From the NCBI RefSeq assembly GCF_002269125.1, contig NZ_NQKI01000002.1, positions 1-64,000 on the forward strand: 64,000 nt of DNA, read 5' to 3'. This DNA comes from Pseudomonas lundensis. GTDB lineage: Bacteria; Pseudomonadota; Gammaproteobacteria; Pseudomonadales; Pseudomonadaceae. Positions 36,187-44,488 of this stretch are shown in pieces (the stretch's first letter is position 1; the number at the start of each line of letters is the position of its first letter). The position numbers and the translations under genes are program-made. Below the pieces are notes generated by a model. That model saw nothing but the letters and a program-made list of their open reading frames with translations, made no database searches and had not been told where the DNA came from.

Positions 36187-37649
36187 TGCGTCTATCCGAA
36201 CTGCAAAAAGCCGGGCGCGCCCCGGGTTTGCCGTTGAGTATTGAGCTGGCGGATGCGGCCGGGCCTGCGCAGTTGCAATTGCTCACGTTGTTGCGCGTTT
36301 TGCCGGGCCAGCGTTATGTCGGTGCAGGCGTATGGCGAGGTCGTACGGTGCTGGCCAAATTGATGGTAGGCAGCAAGGCTGCTCGCAACTTTGAGCGGGA
36401 GCTGGCGGGCGTCCGTGTGCTGGCCGAGCAAGGGCTGACGACGCCGTTGTTATTGGCAGACGGTTTGCAGGAAGGTGAGGGCGGCTGGCTGCTGTTTGAG
36501 TTTCTGGAGCACGCCGAGAGCCTGGGCGCTGCCTGGCGTGCCGTGCAGGACTTACCGGTGCTGGCGGACGAGCAACAAACCGTATTGGCACAAGCCCTTG
36601 AGGTCATTGGCCAGATGCACCTCAAAGGGGTCTGGCAGGAAGATCTTCATCTTGACAACCTGCTGCGTCAGAACGGCAAGCTGTATGTGATCGACGGTGG
36701 TGGCATTTGCGTCGAGACGGCGGGCAAGCCGCTGTCGCGGCAAAAAGTGCTGGAAAACCTCGGGGTGTTCTTTGCCCAGTTGCCCAAAAGCCTTGAGCCT
36801 TATATCGAGGAGTTGCTGGTGCATTACCTGCTCAGCAACGGTGAGCACGCCCTGCCGCTCGAAGCGTTACTCAAACAGGTCGAGAAAGTGCGCGCCTGGC
36901 GCCTGAATGACTTCCTCAACAAAGTGGGGCGCGATTGTTCGTTGTTCAACGTTCAGCGTGGGGCGATGGCCTTGCGCGCCGTACGACGTGGAGAAGAGTC
37001 CGCCATGCTGCCGGTGCTGGCCAGGGCGGATGCGTTGCTCGATCAGGGCCATCTTTACAAAACCGGCGGCGCAGCCAGTGTCGGCAAGGTCGAGGTGGAC
37101 GGTCGCACGCTGGTGATCAAGCGTTACAACATCAAAGGCTTTGCCCATTGGCTCAAGCGTTTCTGGCGGCCGAGTCGTGCCTGGCACTCCTGGCGTGAAG
37201 GCAACCGGCTGGCATTCCTCGGGATCGCAACGCCCAAGCCGCTGGCGTTATTGGAAACCCGCTTTTTGTGGCTGCGTGGTAAGGCGTATCTGGTGACCGA
37301 CTTCTTGCCCGGCCCTGACATCATTGAGCGTTTTGAGCCTTACGTCGACAGCGGCGACGCGCCAGAAGCCGAACTGCAGGCGCTGGATCACCTGTTCGCG
37401 GACTTGATCCGCGAGCGTATCAGCCACGGTGATTTGAAGGGTCACAATGTGTTTTGGCAAACAGAGCCGGCTCCCGGTCGTTGGGCGCTTATTGATCTCG
37501 ACTCAATGTGCCAGCACCGTAGCGATGCCAGCTTTGCGCCGGCCTACGCCCGTGATCGGGCGCGGTTTATGCGCAACTGGCCAGCAGACAGCGCGCTGTA
37601 TCAGGTAATCGACGGTCGCCTGCCCAAGAAACCGGGTGTCGAGTCATAA
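36186..37649 (+). CDS. Double kinase-fold LPS core protein (PA5006-type)
   Basis: A 487-residue protein with two kinase-like folds. The first half has GVWRGRTVLAKLMVG (Lys) and QMHLKGVWQEDLHLDNLL with YVIDGGGI. The second half has EVDGRTLVIKRYNIKGF (Lys) and RISHGDLKGHNVFW with WALIDLDSMCQH. Each half keeps the H-x-D-x4-N and D elements, so both may be active. The ATG at 36186 overlaps the previous stop and has AAAGGAG upstream; the frame is open from 36138. It ends the plus-strand operon; a hairpin follows. Homologous to PA5006 by order; function in core assembly is inferred. Confidence 0.85.
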   Translation: MRLSELQKAGRAPGLPLSIELADAAGPAQLQLLTLLRVLPGQRYVGAGVWRGRTVLAKLMVGSKAARNFERELAGVRVLAEQGLTTPLLLADGLQEGEGGWLLFEFLEHAESLGAAWRAVQDLPVLADEQQTVLAQALEVIGQMHLKGVWQEDLHLDNLLRQNGKLYVIDGGGICVETAGKPLSRQKVLENLGVFFAQLPKSLEPYIEELLVHYLLSNGEHALPLEALLKQVEKVRAWRLNDFLNKVGRDCSLFNVQRGAMALRAVRRGEESAMLPVLARADALLDQGHLYKTGGAASVGKVEVDGRTLVIKRYNIKGFAHWLKRFWRPSRAWHSWREGNRLAFLGIATPKPLALLETRFLWLRGKAYLVTDFLPGPDIIERFEPYVDSGDAPEAELQALDHLFADLIRERISHGDLKGHNVFWQTEPAPGRWALIDLDSMCQHRSDASFAPAYARDRARFMRNWPADSALYQVIDGRLPKKPGVES

Positions 37650-37651
37650 CG

Positions 37652-37685
37652 CCCGGCCCTCGTATCGTCGTTGCCGAGGGGCGGG
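37652..37685. terminator. Hairpin after the kinase cluster
   Basis: CCCGGCCCTCG (37652-37662) pairs with CGAGGGGCGGG (37675-37685) with one mismatch. No T-run, so it may be a processing or weak termination hairpin. It lies between the convergent kinase operon and the toxin gene. Confidence 0.5.
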
Positions 37686-37772
37686 GAAGTGTGCGCTCTT
37701 TTGGCAGACGCTTCACAGACCTCGCCCTCGTCAATGAGGTCAGGCCGCAGCTGTGCAGACGGCGAGCGGGGT

Positions 37773-40700
37773 TCAGTGAACCAGCCGCACGCCTATCCTG
37801 TGCAGATCATGTTTAAGGTCGACGAGAAAGTCGTAGCGTTTTTGGTGAATGCTGCCCCAGCCGGGCCGGTCAATATAAAACTGCCCGTCATCCTGAGTGC
37901 GGATGGGCGTACGGATAATCTCGTTAGATGTGGATCGGTGAATGATTTGCCCCCCGTCCGGCGCGTTATCAAATAGAAATAGACCGGGCTGGTGCAGTTT
38001 TGCTTCGATGTGCTCAGGCGTCAGGCCCAGTTTTATTGGCTCCGCGCCGCTGATTTTGACTTCAAGCCAGTAATCGTTTTTCAGGAAGTTATGCCCGAGG
38101 ATGCCGCTTTTAGGCACTATTTGGCTAATGTTTTGCCGCAGTTGATATTTGCTACCCGAAGCCGAGTCTGAAACGCGAACGCCGATCACGCCTTCCAGTT
38201 CTGCGAGTCCGGGCACGCCCTTGAACCGGTTCGCATGGGTATTTCCCGTCAAAGCAATCCACTTTTGGCCGCCGTTTTTTGCCTGATGGGTTCGGATAAC
38301 CTGTGAGGCGAAGTAGCTGAACATGGCATGGCGTTGAATATTGGGGCCATCCGTGCTCATGCCTTGCGGGTTATAGCTGGCCATGCAATCGAGTGCGACG
38401 ATCTCCAGGCCGTGGCGCCTTGCCTCTCGTACCAACTGGCTATACGTGTGATCGCTGGAAGCCGGAAGTTGGTGCCCTCTGTCCTGATCTTTAAGGAACG
38501 ACTTTAAGGCCGGGGGCATTTTTCCGGTTTTGGCATAGTCATCCAGCATCGATTGATGCAGATCGGTTTGAAGGTGCTCCAGGTAAATCACCTTCACATC
38601 ATGGGCGGCCAATTCCCCCATGTGTTTGATAAGCACTTTCTTGGCACTCAGGTCGGAATGACTTTCCCCGATGACAATGCCTCGGGACTCTTCAAACAAC
38701 GATCTGAACAGATCGTCGGGCGTTGTTTTTACCGGCAGTGCAGGGCGCGTGGGTCGAGGTTTTACAGGCTCTTTGGCGAAAAATGTCTGGGCGTCGGCAA
38801 ACAGCTTAAGGCGCAGTTGAGTGAAAAAATTCGCCGTGCGCGCATGCTCGGGATTGATGGAGAAATAGTGAGCGTCAAGCAGGCGGGGGTGGTGAGCGAT
38901 CAGGTTTTGCACCTGGGCATGAATATGTGCAGGCACATCGTACTCGCTCAGCAGGCTGGCCGGTGCCTCGACGGGCACATCAAGATGATGGAGTGTCAAC
39001 GGTTCCCAACGCTTTTGAGCGCCGGATCCCGATTTGATTTCCCAGCGCCTTGACTCCAGGCGCACCTTGAATGGGCCTGTCACAGTGGCGGTGCCCAGGG
39101 GTGTCTTCAGGTACCAATGGCGGCCCATCCAGCCTTTGTAAACTTCAAATACCAGGCCACTTTGTTCGATGTAGTGTTTGTCGCTCACCTGATAAATGCC
39201 ATGGGCGTCTGCGCTGTGTGCGCTGAGGTCAATATCGCTCACCCGCGCATGTTTGATTAGCCGTGTAATGCCGCTGTTCTGTGTCAGCAAGGGGGATTGA
39301 TCGTCCACGTCCCAGCGCCCTGCTGACAGTTCCCGCACGGGTGTTTGATGGCGTGCGCCAGGATGGCGTTCGTCAATGATGCGCCACGTGGTATCCAGGC
39401 TGTCGTAGCGGGCGCGATACCGATGACCCTTGGCATCTTCCACATAGTGCAGGGCCGTGCCCGAGGTGCCTGAGGTCGATTCGTACACGCCTGCGCCATA
39501 TTCTGCGCCCGTGCGCAAAGTCAGGCCTGTCGAGTCACCTTGACTGGCGGCCCCGGCGTTGAGCCGTGGCGCGGGTGATTTGACGCGCTGGCGTATGGCG
39601 CGTGCGAAAACCGCCGAGCCTGCAAAGTCCGATACGCCATCGGTTACGTGGGAAATAGCCCCCATGAAGTGCAGAAAGGCTTCGTGTTCTTCGTCGCGCT
39701 TCAGTGCGTCAACGCCTTGTGCGACTTGAAACACAAAGCGTGCCGCGACCAGAGGGAGTAGGAACTTGGTGGGCAGCACGAAGGAAACAACGTCAACAAT
39801 TGCCAGTGCAGCCTCCTTGGCGGTGTTGACATTGCTTTCATACGTGGAGGTGGTTTGTTCATCCGCATCCCTGAAGGCGTAGGACACTTCGTTGTTATAA
39901 GACGCCTCGAATACGTTCTCCGGGATGATCGGCAACTGGACCGTGGCTGTGTCCAGTCCTGTTTTCAGCAGGGGCTTGAGATAAGGCCAACTGGCAGAGG
40001 TCACGCGCTGTTGCAGGTAGTTGTGCAGCGTGGGTCGCGACAGCATCTGGCCCAACTCACTGCGCGAGTGTGCAACCACAAACCAGGTCTTGTCGGGCGC
40101 ATCGGGCAAGTAGCAGAGCAGGTCTGTTGAGTCGGTCGAGCTGAACACCAGCACGCCGGGCAGCAGGTTTTTATTCACCTGTAGCAGGTGCGCCCTGAAC
40201 GGTGCCCGCAATGGGGTGCCGGGTTGATCGAGGACGGCCTGAATCCGGGCTGCCTGATCCGGACTCAGGGTGCCTGCCAGCCGGGCTTCAAGCATATCCA
40301 GCTGTAGCTGCGCCCGCCTGAGCGCCACATAGCGCTCTTTGCGCCAGCCCGCCTGAGCCGAGTTGACCAGCATCTCGTTGAGGTGAGCCTTATAGCGCTC
40401 GCCCACATCGACCGTACGCACCAGCCCTTTGACGTAATGTTTGGTCAGTCGCGCGTGTGGTGCGCCGTTGACGTCGATGACCTGAGCCGTGAGGGCAAAC
40501 GTTACGTCCCACACGCCGACATTGGACAGCGCTAATTGGGTAAGGCTGAGTCGTGTGGTCTTGTAGCTGATGGAGGGGCCTGTCCTGCCAATACTGTTCC
40601 CCGCCGTGTAGGCCGAGCCAAAAATAGGGTAGATAACAGGGCCTGTCTGGATGGCCTCTGTGGTCAGGACGTAAACGGCATCTGGATTAATCTCAATGCC

Positions 40701-42002
40701 AAGGTCAATGTTGACCTGCTGTTTGAGTTGAGCCTTGGCGTACTCCAGCAGGGTTTGTTTTTTACCGCTGTGGGCGATGGGCTGCGCGTGCAGGGATTCT
40801 GAGGCTTCTTGTGCTTGAATCAGTTGATTTGTGGCCAGGCACCACTGTGCCTTTTCATCGTCCGTGGCGGTTTTGAGCCACTGCGGCAACTGTTGTTCAA
40901 ACAGGCGGGCATATCGCGCGCGCAGGATGGCTGCGGGGTTTACGAACCAGCCAGCAGTCAGGGCCTGTTCGATCTGCTCAAACAGCGTGTCGGGGCTAAC
41001 GGCTGCAAGCCCTGCCGTCTGGCCGCGTCGGGCGAGGGCGCAGGCATGCATCACGTCATGCGCGAGTTTGTCGATTAAATGCCCGGTATAGAGCTCCGGG
41101 GCGTTCCGGTCAGTTGCAACCAGCGTGACATGCTCCAGCGCGTGAACCTGTGTCTGCTCCTTGGCCAGAACCCCTCTGAGCAACGCCGCTCGTTGGTAAG
41201 GGTCCTTGAGCCTTGCGTGGAGTTCGTGCGTGAACTGCTGAAGTGAATCGAATGCCTCAATACCGTTATCCGGCGTATAGAGCACCATCTGACTCGATGC
41301 ATTGGCCGTCTTTTGGTCCAGGGTTTTATCGGCAATGACGAAGGTGCCTGCCAGCTTGATATCGAGCATGGGTCTTTCAGCTTTCAGGAACACTTCATAC
41401 ACAGTCAGTTGGGCTTGCGACTGGGGAACAGGTGCCTGAGTGCCGAAAAAGTGCTGAATGGCCTCGACCGCTGTACGGCTGAGGGTCTGGTCCGCAAGGC
41501 GCACCGCCGCTTCGTCCAGCACGAGATCTGTCAGGCACTGTGTCAGCCATTGTTGAGGCGCCAGAGACGCGTAAGCGGCATGCGGTGTTTGCCAAAATTC
41601 AGCCAGGGCATCGCGTGCGCAAAAGTCATAATTGCGAATGACATATTCAAGGTAGCTTTCGAGGTCGGCAGGGGGCAGGCCCGCGAGGCGTTGCTGCTCG
41701 ATTAATGAGTAAGCGTGGCTGTAAACGTGGGTTGAGCCTTGTACGAAGGTAGGAGTGCGTTGAGTCGAAAAGCATTCCTCAATATGAGAGCTGATGGTTC
41801 TGCTGATGAGCGCCGGTGATTGCCCGGGCTCGGGTGGCGCAGGATGGTTGATGTGCAAGTCCTGCGTGCGGCTGTCGCGGGGTATCCGCGGGAAGCGTGC
41901 GCGCAGCCGATGATTAAACGCGTCTTCAAGCGTAGGCAAATGCCCGCGCAGGGTGTGCAGTTTCAGCGCGGCACTTTTGAGGCGGTTCAGGTGAAGGGTC
42001 AT
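37773..42002 (-). CDS. Large DUF6543-type toxin with Tiki/ChaN/PMT-C2-like C-terminal domain
   Basis: A 1409-residue protein of the Pseudomonas dermonecrotic-toxin-like family (DUF6543; NCBI style name membrane-targeted effector domain-containing toxin). The first ~1000 residues are the large conserved N-terminal body, with a hydrophobic patch ~735-765 (FVLPTKFLLPLVAARFVFQV) that may insert in membranes. The C-terminal ~300 residues carry GIVIGESHSDLSAKK (~1108-1122), then YLEHLQTDLH (~1137), ALDCMASYNP and ALTGNTHANRF (~1255). GE-x-H and G-N-x-H signatures place it in the TraB/Tiki-ChaN-EreA superfamily, which includes the C2 domain of Pasteurella toxin. No signal peptide. The adjacent TonB receptor is on the same strand. 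Substrate and delivery route are unknown. The SD (AGGGA, 42009-42013) lies in a hairpin. Confidence 0.75.
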   Translation of the reverse strand: MTLHLNRLKSAALKLHTLRGHLPTLEDAFNHRLRARFPRIPRDSRTQDLHINHPAPPEPGQSPALISRTISSHIEECFSTQRTPTFVQGSTHVYSHAYSLIEQQRLAGLPPADLESYLEYVIRNYDFCARDALAEFWQTPHAAYASLAPQQWLTQCLTDLVLDEAAVRLADQTLSRTAVEAIQHFFGTQAPVPQSQAQLTVYEVFLKAERPMLDIKLAGTFVIADKTLDQKTANASSQMVLYTPDNGIEAFDSLQQFTHELHARLKDPYQRAALLRGVLAKEQTQVHALEHVTLVATDRNAPELYTGHLIDKLAHDVMHACALARRGQTAGLAAVSPDTLFEQIEQALTAGWFVNPAAILRARYARLFEQQLPQWLKTATDDEKAQWCLATNQLIQAQEASESLHAQPIAHSGKKQTLLEYAKAQLKQQVNIDLGIEINPDAVYVLTTEAIQTGPVIYPIFGSAYTAGNSIGRTGPSISYKTTRLSLTQLALSNVGVWDVTFALTAQVIDVNGAPHARLTKHYVKGLVRTVDVGERYKAHLNEMLVNSAQAGWRKERYVALRRAQLQLDMLEARLAGTLSPDQAARIQAVLDQPGTPLRAPFRAHLLQVNKNLLPGVLVFSSTDSTDLLCYLPDAPDKTWFVVAHSRSELGQMLSRPTLHNYLQQRVTSASWPYLKPLLKTGLDTATVQLPIIPENVFEASYNNEVSYAFRDADEQTTSTYESNVNTAKEAALAIVDVVSFVLPTKFLLPLVAARFVFQVAQGVDALKRDEEHEAFLHFMGAISHVTDGVSDFAGSAVFARAIRQRVKSPAPRLNAGAASQGDSTGLTLRTGAEYGAGVYESTSGTSGTALHYVEDAKGHRYRARYDSLDTTWRIIDERHPGARHQTPVRELSAGRWDVDDQSPLLTQNSGITRLIKHARVSDIDLSAHSADAHGIYQVSDKHYIEQSGLVFEVYKGWMGRHWYLKTPLGTATVTGPFKVRLESRRWEIKSGSGAQKRWEPLTLHHLDVPVEAPASLLSEYDVPAHIHAQVQNLIAHHPRLLDAHYFSINPEHARTANFFTQLRLKLFADAQTFFAKEPVKPRPTRPALPVKTTPDDLFRSLFEESRGIVIGESHSDLSAKKVLIKHMGELAAHDVKVIYLEHLQTDLHQSMLDDYAKTGKMPPALKSFLKDQDRGHQLPASSDHTYSQLVREARRHGLEIVALDCMASYNPQGMSTDGPNIQRHAMFSYFASQVIRTHQAKNGGQKWIALTGNTHANRFKGVPGLAELEGVIGVRVSDSASGSKYQLRQNISQIVPKSGILGHNFLKNDYWLEVKISGAEPIKLGLTPEHIEAKLHQPGLFLFDNAPDGGQIIHRSTSNEIIRTPIRTQDDGQFYIDRPGWGSIHQKRYDFLVDLKHDLHRIGVRLVH

Positions 42003-42009
42003 GAGGCAT

Positions 42010-42056
42010 CCCTGTCAATGCCCGCGCGGGAATCGCGCGGGTCTGTGCTGACAGGG
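42010..42056 (-). promoter_or_regulatory. Hairpin covering the toxin ribosome binding site
   Basis: Outer arms CCCTGTCA (42010-42017) and TGACAGGG (42049-42056) and inner arms CCCGCGC (42021-42027) and GCGCGGG (42035-42041) give a two-part stem. On the minus strand the outer stem contains most of the AGGGA site (42009-42013) six bases before the toxin ATG. It could block translation. It also lies after the TonB receptor, so it might instead terminate that gene. Confidence 0.6.
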
Positions 42057-42093
42057 GATCTCAGAACATTCAGCTCATGGCATTAGATAGATA

Positions 42094-42109
42094 GCGCGCG
42101 ATGGCGCGC
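42094..42109 (-). terminator. GCGCGC hairpin after the TonB-dependent receptor
   Basis: GCGCGC-GATG-GCGCGC, perfect six-base arms, 13 bases downstream of the receptor stop. No T-run follows, so it may be a weak terminator. Confidence 0.5.
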
Positions 42110-42121
42110 CCTCATCCCGCT

Positions 42122-44206
42122 TTAAAAGCTGTATTGCGCACCGGCTCCCGCATACCACGAGCGGCCGGGGGCGGCCTCGTAGAAGCGTTCGTTACCGTCG
42201 GCCACAATCACCGAGCCCACGTACTGGCGGTCCAGCAGGTTGTCCAGGCGCAGGGTCTGGTGGAAGGTCCAGTGTTCGACCTTCTGCTCAAAGCGTGCCC
42301 GCCAGTTGAAGACGCTGTACGCCGGTGCCGCTTTTTTGCTGTTGGTGTCCTCGACGTACACCTTGCTGCGGTACATGCCTTCGACGGCAGTGCTGACCCA
42401 GTCAGCGGGCTTCCAGTTCACCTCGGCAAACAGCGTGGTTTGAGGTACGCCGGGCAGGTAATTGCCTTTGTTTACCGGGCCTTTGGTGCTGGCGAAATCA
42501 CTGTCGTAGGTCGCTTGCAGGCGGGTGTAGGCGAGGGAGGTGGTCCAGTGTTCGCTGAGCTGACTTTCGACGCCCAGCTCGAAGCCGCGACGCAGGGTGC
42601 GACCGGCGTTTTGGTAGATAGCACGGCCTTGATCATTTTCTAAGACGGATATTTCATCTTCAGTAGTGATTTGAAAAATGGCGGCGTTAATGCGTGTGTT
42701 GTTGAGCTGTGCTTTGAGGCCCACTTCGTACTGCGTGCTTTCAGAAGGTTTCAGGCCGAAGTTGAAGCCCTGATTATTTGGCGAGTAGGCCAATTCCGCC
42801 TGTGTCGGCGTTTCAAAGCCTTTACCCGCACTGACATAACCATGCAATTGAGGGGTGAAGGCATACATCACGCTCATCGACGGCGTTGCTTTTTCATAAC
42901 GCTTGGTGCCGCTGTCGTCGCCATTGGTTACGGTAATAAATTGATCATGAACGTCCATTTCCATGGTGCTGTAGCGCAGCCCGGCTTGTACGGTCCAGTT
43001 GTCGATGGCCCAGTTGGCTTGCACGTAGGGATCGAGGCTGCGGGCGGTATCCACTTCATCGCGAACCAGTGCGCCTTTTACGCCCAATTGGTTGCCGATG
43101 TAGTTGTTATAGCCATGACGGCTGTCTTGGCTTTGGTCGTAATCAAGCCCGGCAATCAACGTTAAATCGCCCGGAACGCTGTCTACCGGTTGTAACCAGC
43201 GCAAGCTGCCGCCGTAGAACTTGCGATCAAACTGAACCACGCCGCCACCCTGCTCGTTGCCGGGCGTACCTTTCGGAATTGCCAAATACTGAATCACGCT
43301 GCGCGTGCCGGTGTACGCATTGACCTGCAAGGTCGCGTCGCCGAAGTAGCGCTCGTAGTTCATGCCCAGTTGCTGATGATCGATGCTTTTGCGCGTGTTG
43401 TACTTGATTGCATTGGGCGTGACCGAGCGCGGGTCTGCCTTGTAGACCTCCCAGCTTTGGCCCAGTGGATCCTGTGTGCCGTTTTGCTCAAGGCTGCTGT
43501 AGATCAGCGCCAGTTTGCTGTCGTCATCGGGCTTGAGGTTGAGCTTGGCGAACGTCTGATCGCGGCGCGCGGCGCTGTGGTCGCGGTAGCCGTCGGTGTC
43601 CATGCGCGAAGCATCGAGCACAAAGCCAACGCCCTCAGCGGCGCCTTCGGCCGTCAGGTGGTTTTTGCTCAGCCCGTCGCTGCCCACCAGGGTTTCAGCG
43701 CCGATGCGGGGCGGGCCTTCGCCATCGCGGGAAAACATCTGGATCACGCCACCGGCATTGCTGCCGTACAGCGTGGCTGCCGGGCCTCGAAGGACTTCGA
43801 TGCGCTCGGCTGTGTCGAGGTTAAATGTTGCGGCCTGACCCTGACCGTCCGGGGTGCTGGCGGGAATACCGTCTGCAATCAGTTTGATGCCGCGCACGCC
43901 AAATGCGGAGCGTGCACCAAATCCGCGGGACGAAATTTGCAGGTCCTGCGCATAGTTCTGCCGGTTTTGCACCACCAGCCCCGGCACGCGGGACAGCACT
44001 TCCGAGGCGTTGATGCCCAATTGGCCATCGCTGATTTGCTGTTGGTTGATGCTATCGACCGAATAAGGCAAGTCAAAACTCGGGCTGACACTGCGTGATC
44101 CGGTGATGACGCTGGGGTCGAGTTCAAGTGTTTCAGCGAAGCTGGGCTGCACAAGGCAAAGGCCCGGCAGTAAAAGGGCAAAGCGGGCGGGTACAAAGCA
44201 TTTCAT
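42122..44206 (-). CDS. TonB-dependent outer-membrane receptor
   Basis: A 694-residue TonB-dependent receptor. Signal peptide MKCFVPARFALLLPGLCLVQ ends at an SFA-like site. The plug domain (~30-150) has SEVLSRVPGLVVQNRQNYAQ, RGFGARSAFGVRGIKLIADG and LRGPAATLYGSNAGGVIQM. The remainder is a 22-strand beta-barrel type sequence and the last residue is Phe (GAGAQYSF), the outer-membrane sorting signal. Resembles YncD/FecA-like receptors; the ligand, most likely a siderophore or metal chelate, cannot be told. It stands on the same strand as and ahead of the toxin, both inserted in the LPS cluster. No Fur box was verified by eye. Confidence 0.85.
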   Translation of the reverse strand: MKCFVPARFALLLPGLCLVQPSFAETLELDPSVITGSRSVSPSFDLPYSVDSINQQQISDGQLGINASEVLSRVPGLVVQNRQNYAQDLQISSRGFGARSAFGVRGIKLIADGIPASTPDGQGQAATFNLDTAERIEVLRGPAATLYGSNAGGVIQMFSRDGEGPPRIGAETLVGSDGLSKNHLTAEGAAEGVGFVLDASRMDTDGYRDHSAARRDQTFAKLNLKPDDDSKLALIYSSLEQNGTQDPLGQSWEVYKADPRSVTPNAIKYNTRKSIDHQQLGMNYERYFGDATLQVNAYTGTRSVIQYLAIPKGTPGNEQGGGVVQFDRKFYGGSLRWLQPVDSVPGDLTLIAGLDYDQSQDSRHGYNNYIGNQLGVKGALVRDEVDTARSLDPYVQANWAIDNWTVQAGLRYSTMEMDVHDQFITVTNGDDSGTKRYEKATPSMSVMYAFTPQLHGYVSAGKGFETPTQAELAYSPNNQGFNFGLKPSESTQYEVGLKAQLNNTRINAAIFQITTEDEISVLENDQGRAIYQNAGRTLRRGFELGVESQLSEHWTTSLAYTRLQATYDSDFASTKGPVNKGNYLPGVPQTTLFAEVNWKPADWVSTAVEGMYRSKVYVEDTNSKKAAPAYSVFNWRARFEQKVEHWTFHQTLRLDNLLDRQYVGSVIVADGNERFYEAAPGRSWYAGAGAQYSF

Positions 44207-44488
44207 GGGGGATATCGGGGTTCCGTGTGACGCGACCCGGCAGGGCGACGGGTTTCAGGCTAGCAGAGGGCGCGCAGTTTAGCGGGCGTAAGAGGCATCA
44301 GACGAGAACTTCAGAACGCATGACCTGCGATTCTGTCGGTTCCGGCGCGCAGGCGCGGCAAATAGCGCTGGGTCATTACCGCGCTCTTTACGCTATAATC
44401 CCGCCCTTTAGTTGTTTCCTGCGGTGCGGGGAGCACTTCATTTTTTCAGGCGCCCGCCGCCTGCCTGCATTCAAAAGAGGCACAACCT
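44207..44488 (+). promoter_or_regulatory. Promoter region of the second LPS block
   Basis: This gap lies between the divergent TonB receptor and the carbamoyltransferase gene. A consensus -10 box TATAAT is at 44394-44399, with a plausible but weak -35 about 17 bases before it. The start of the carbamoyltransferase lies ~90 bases beyond. Confidence 0.55.
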
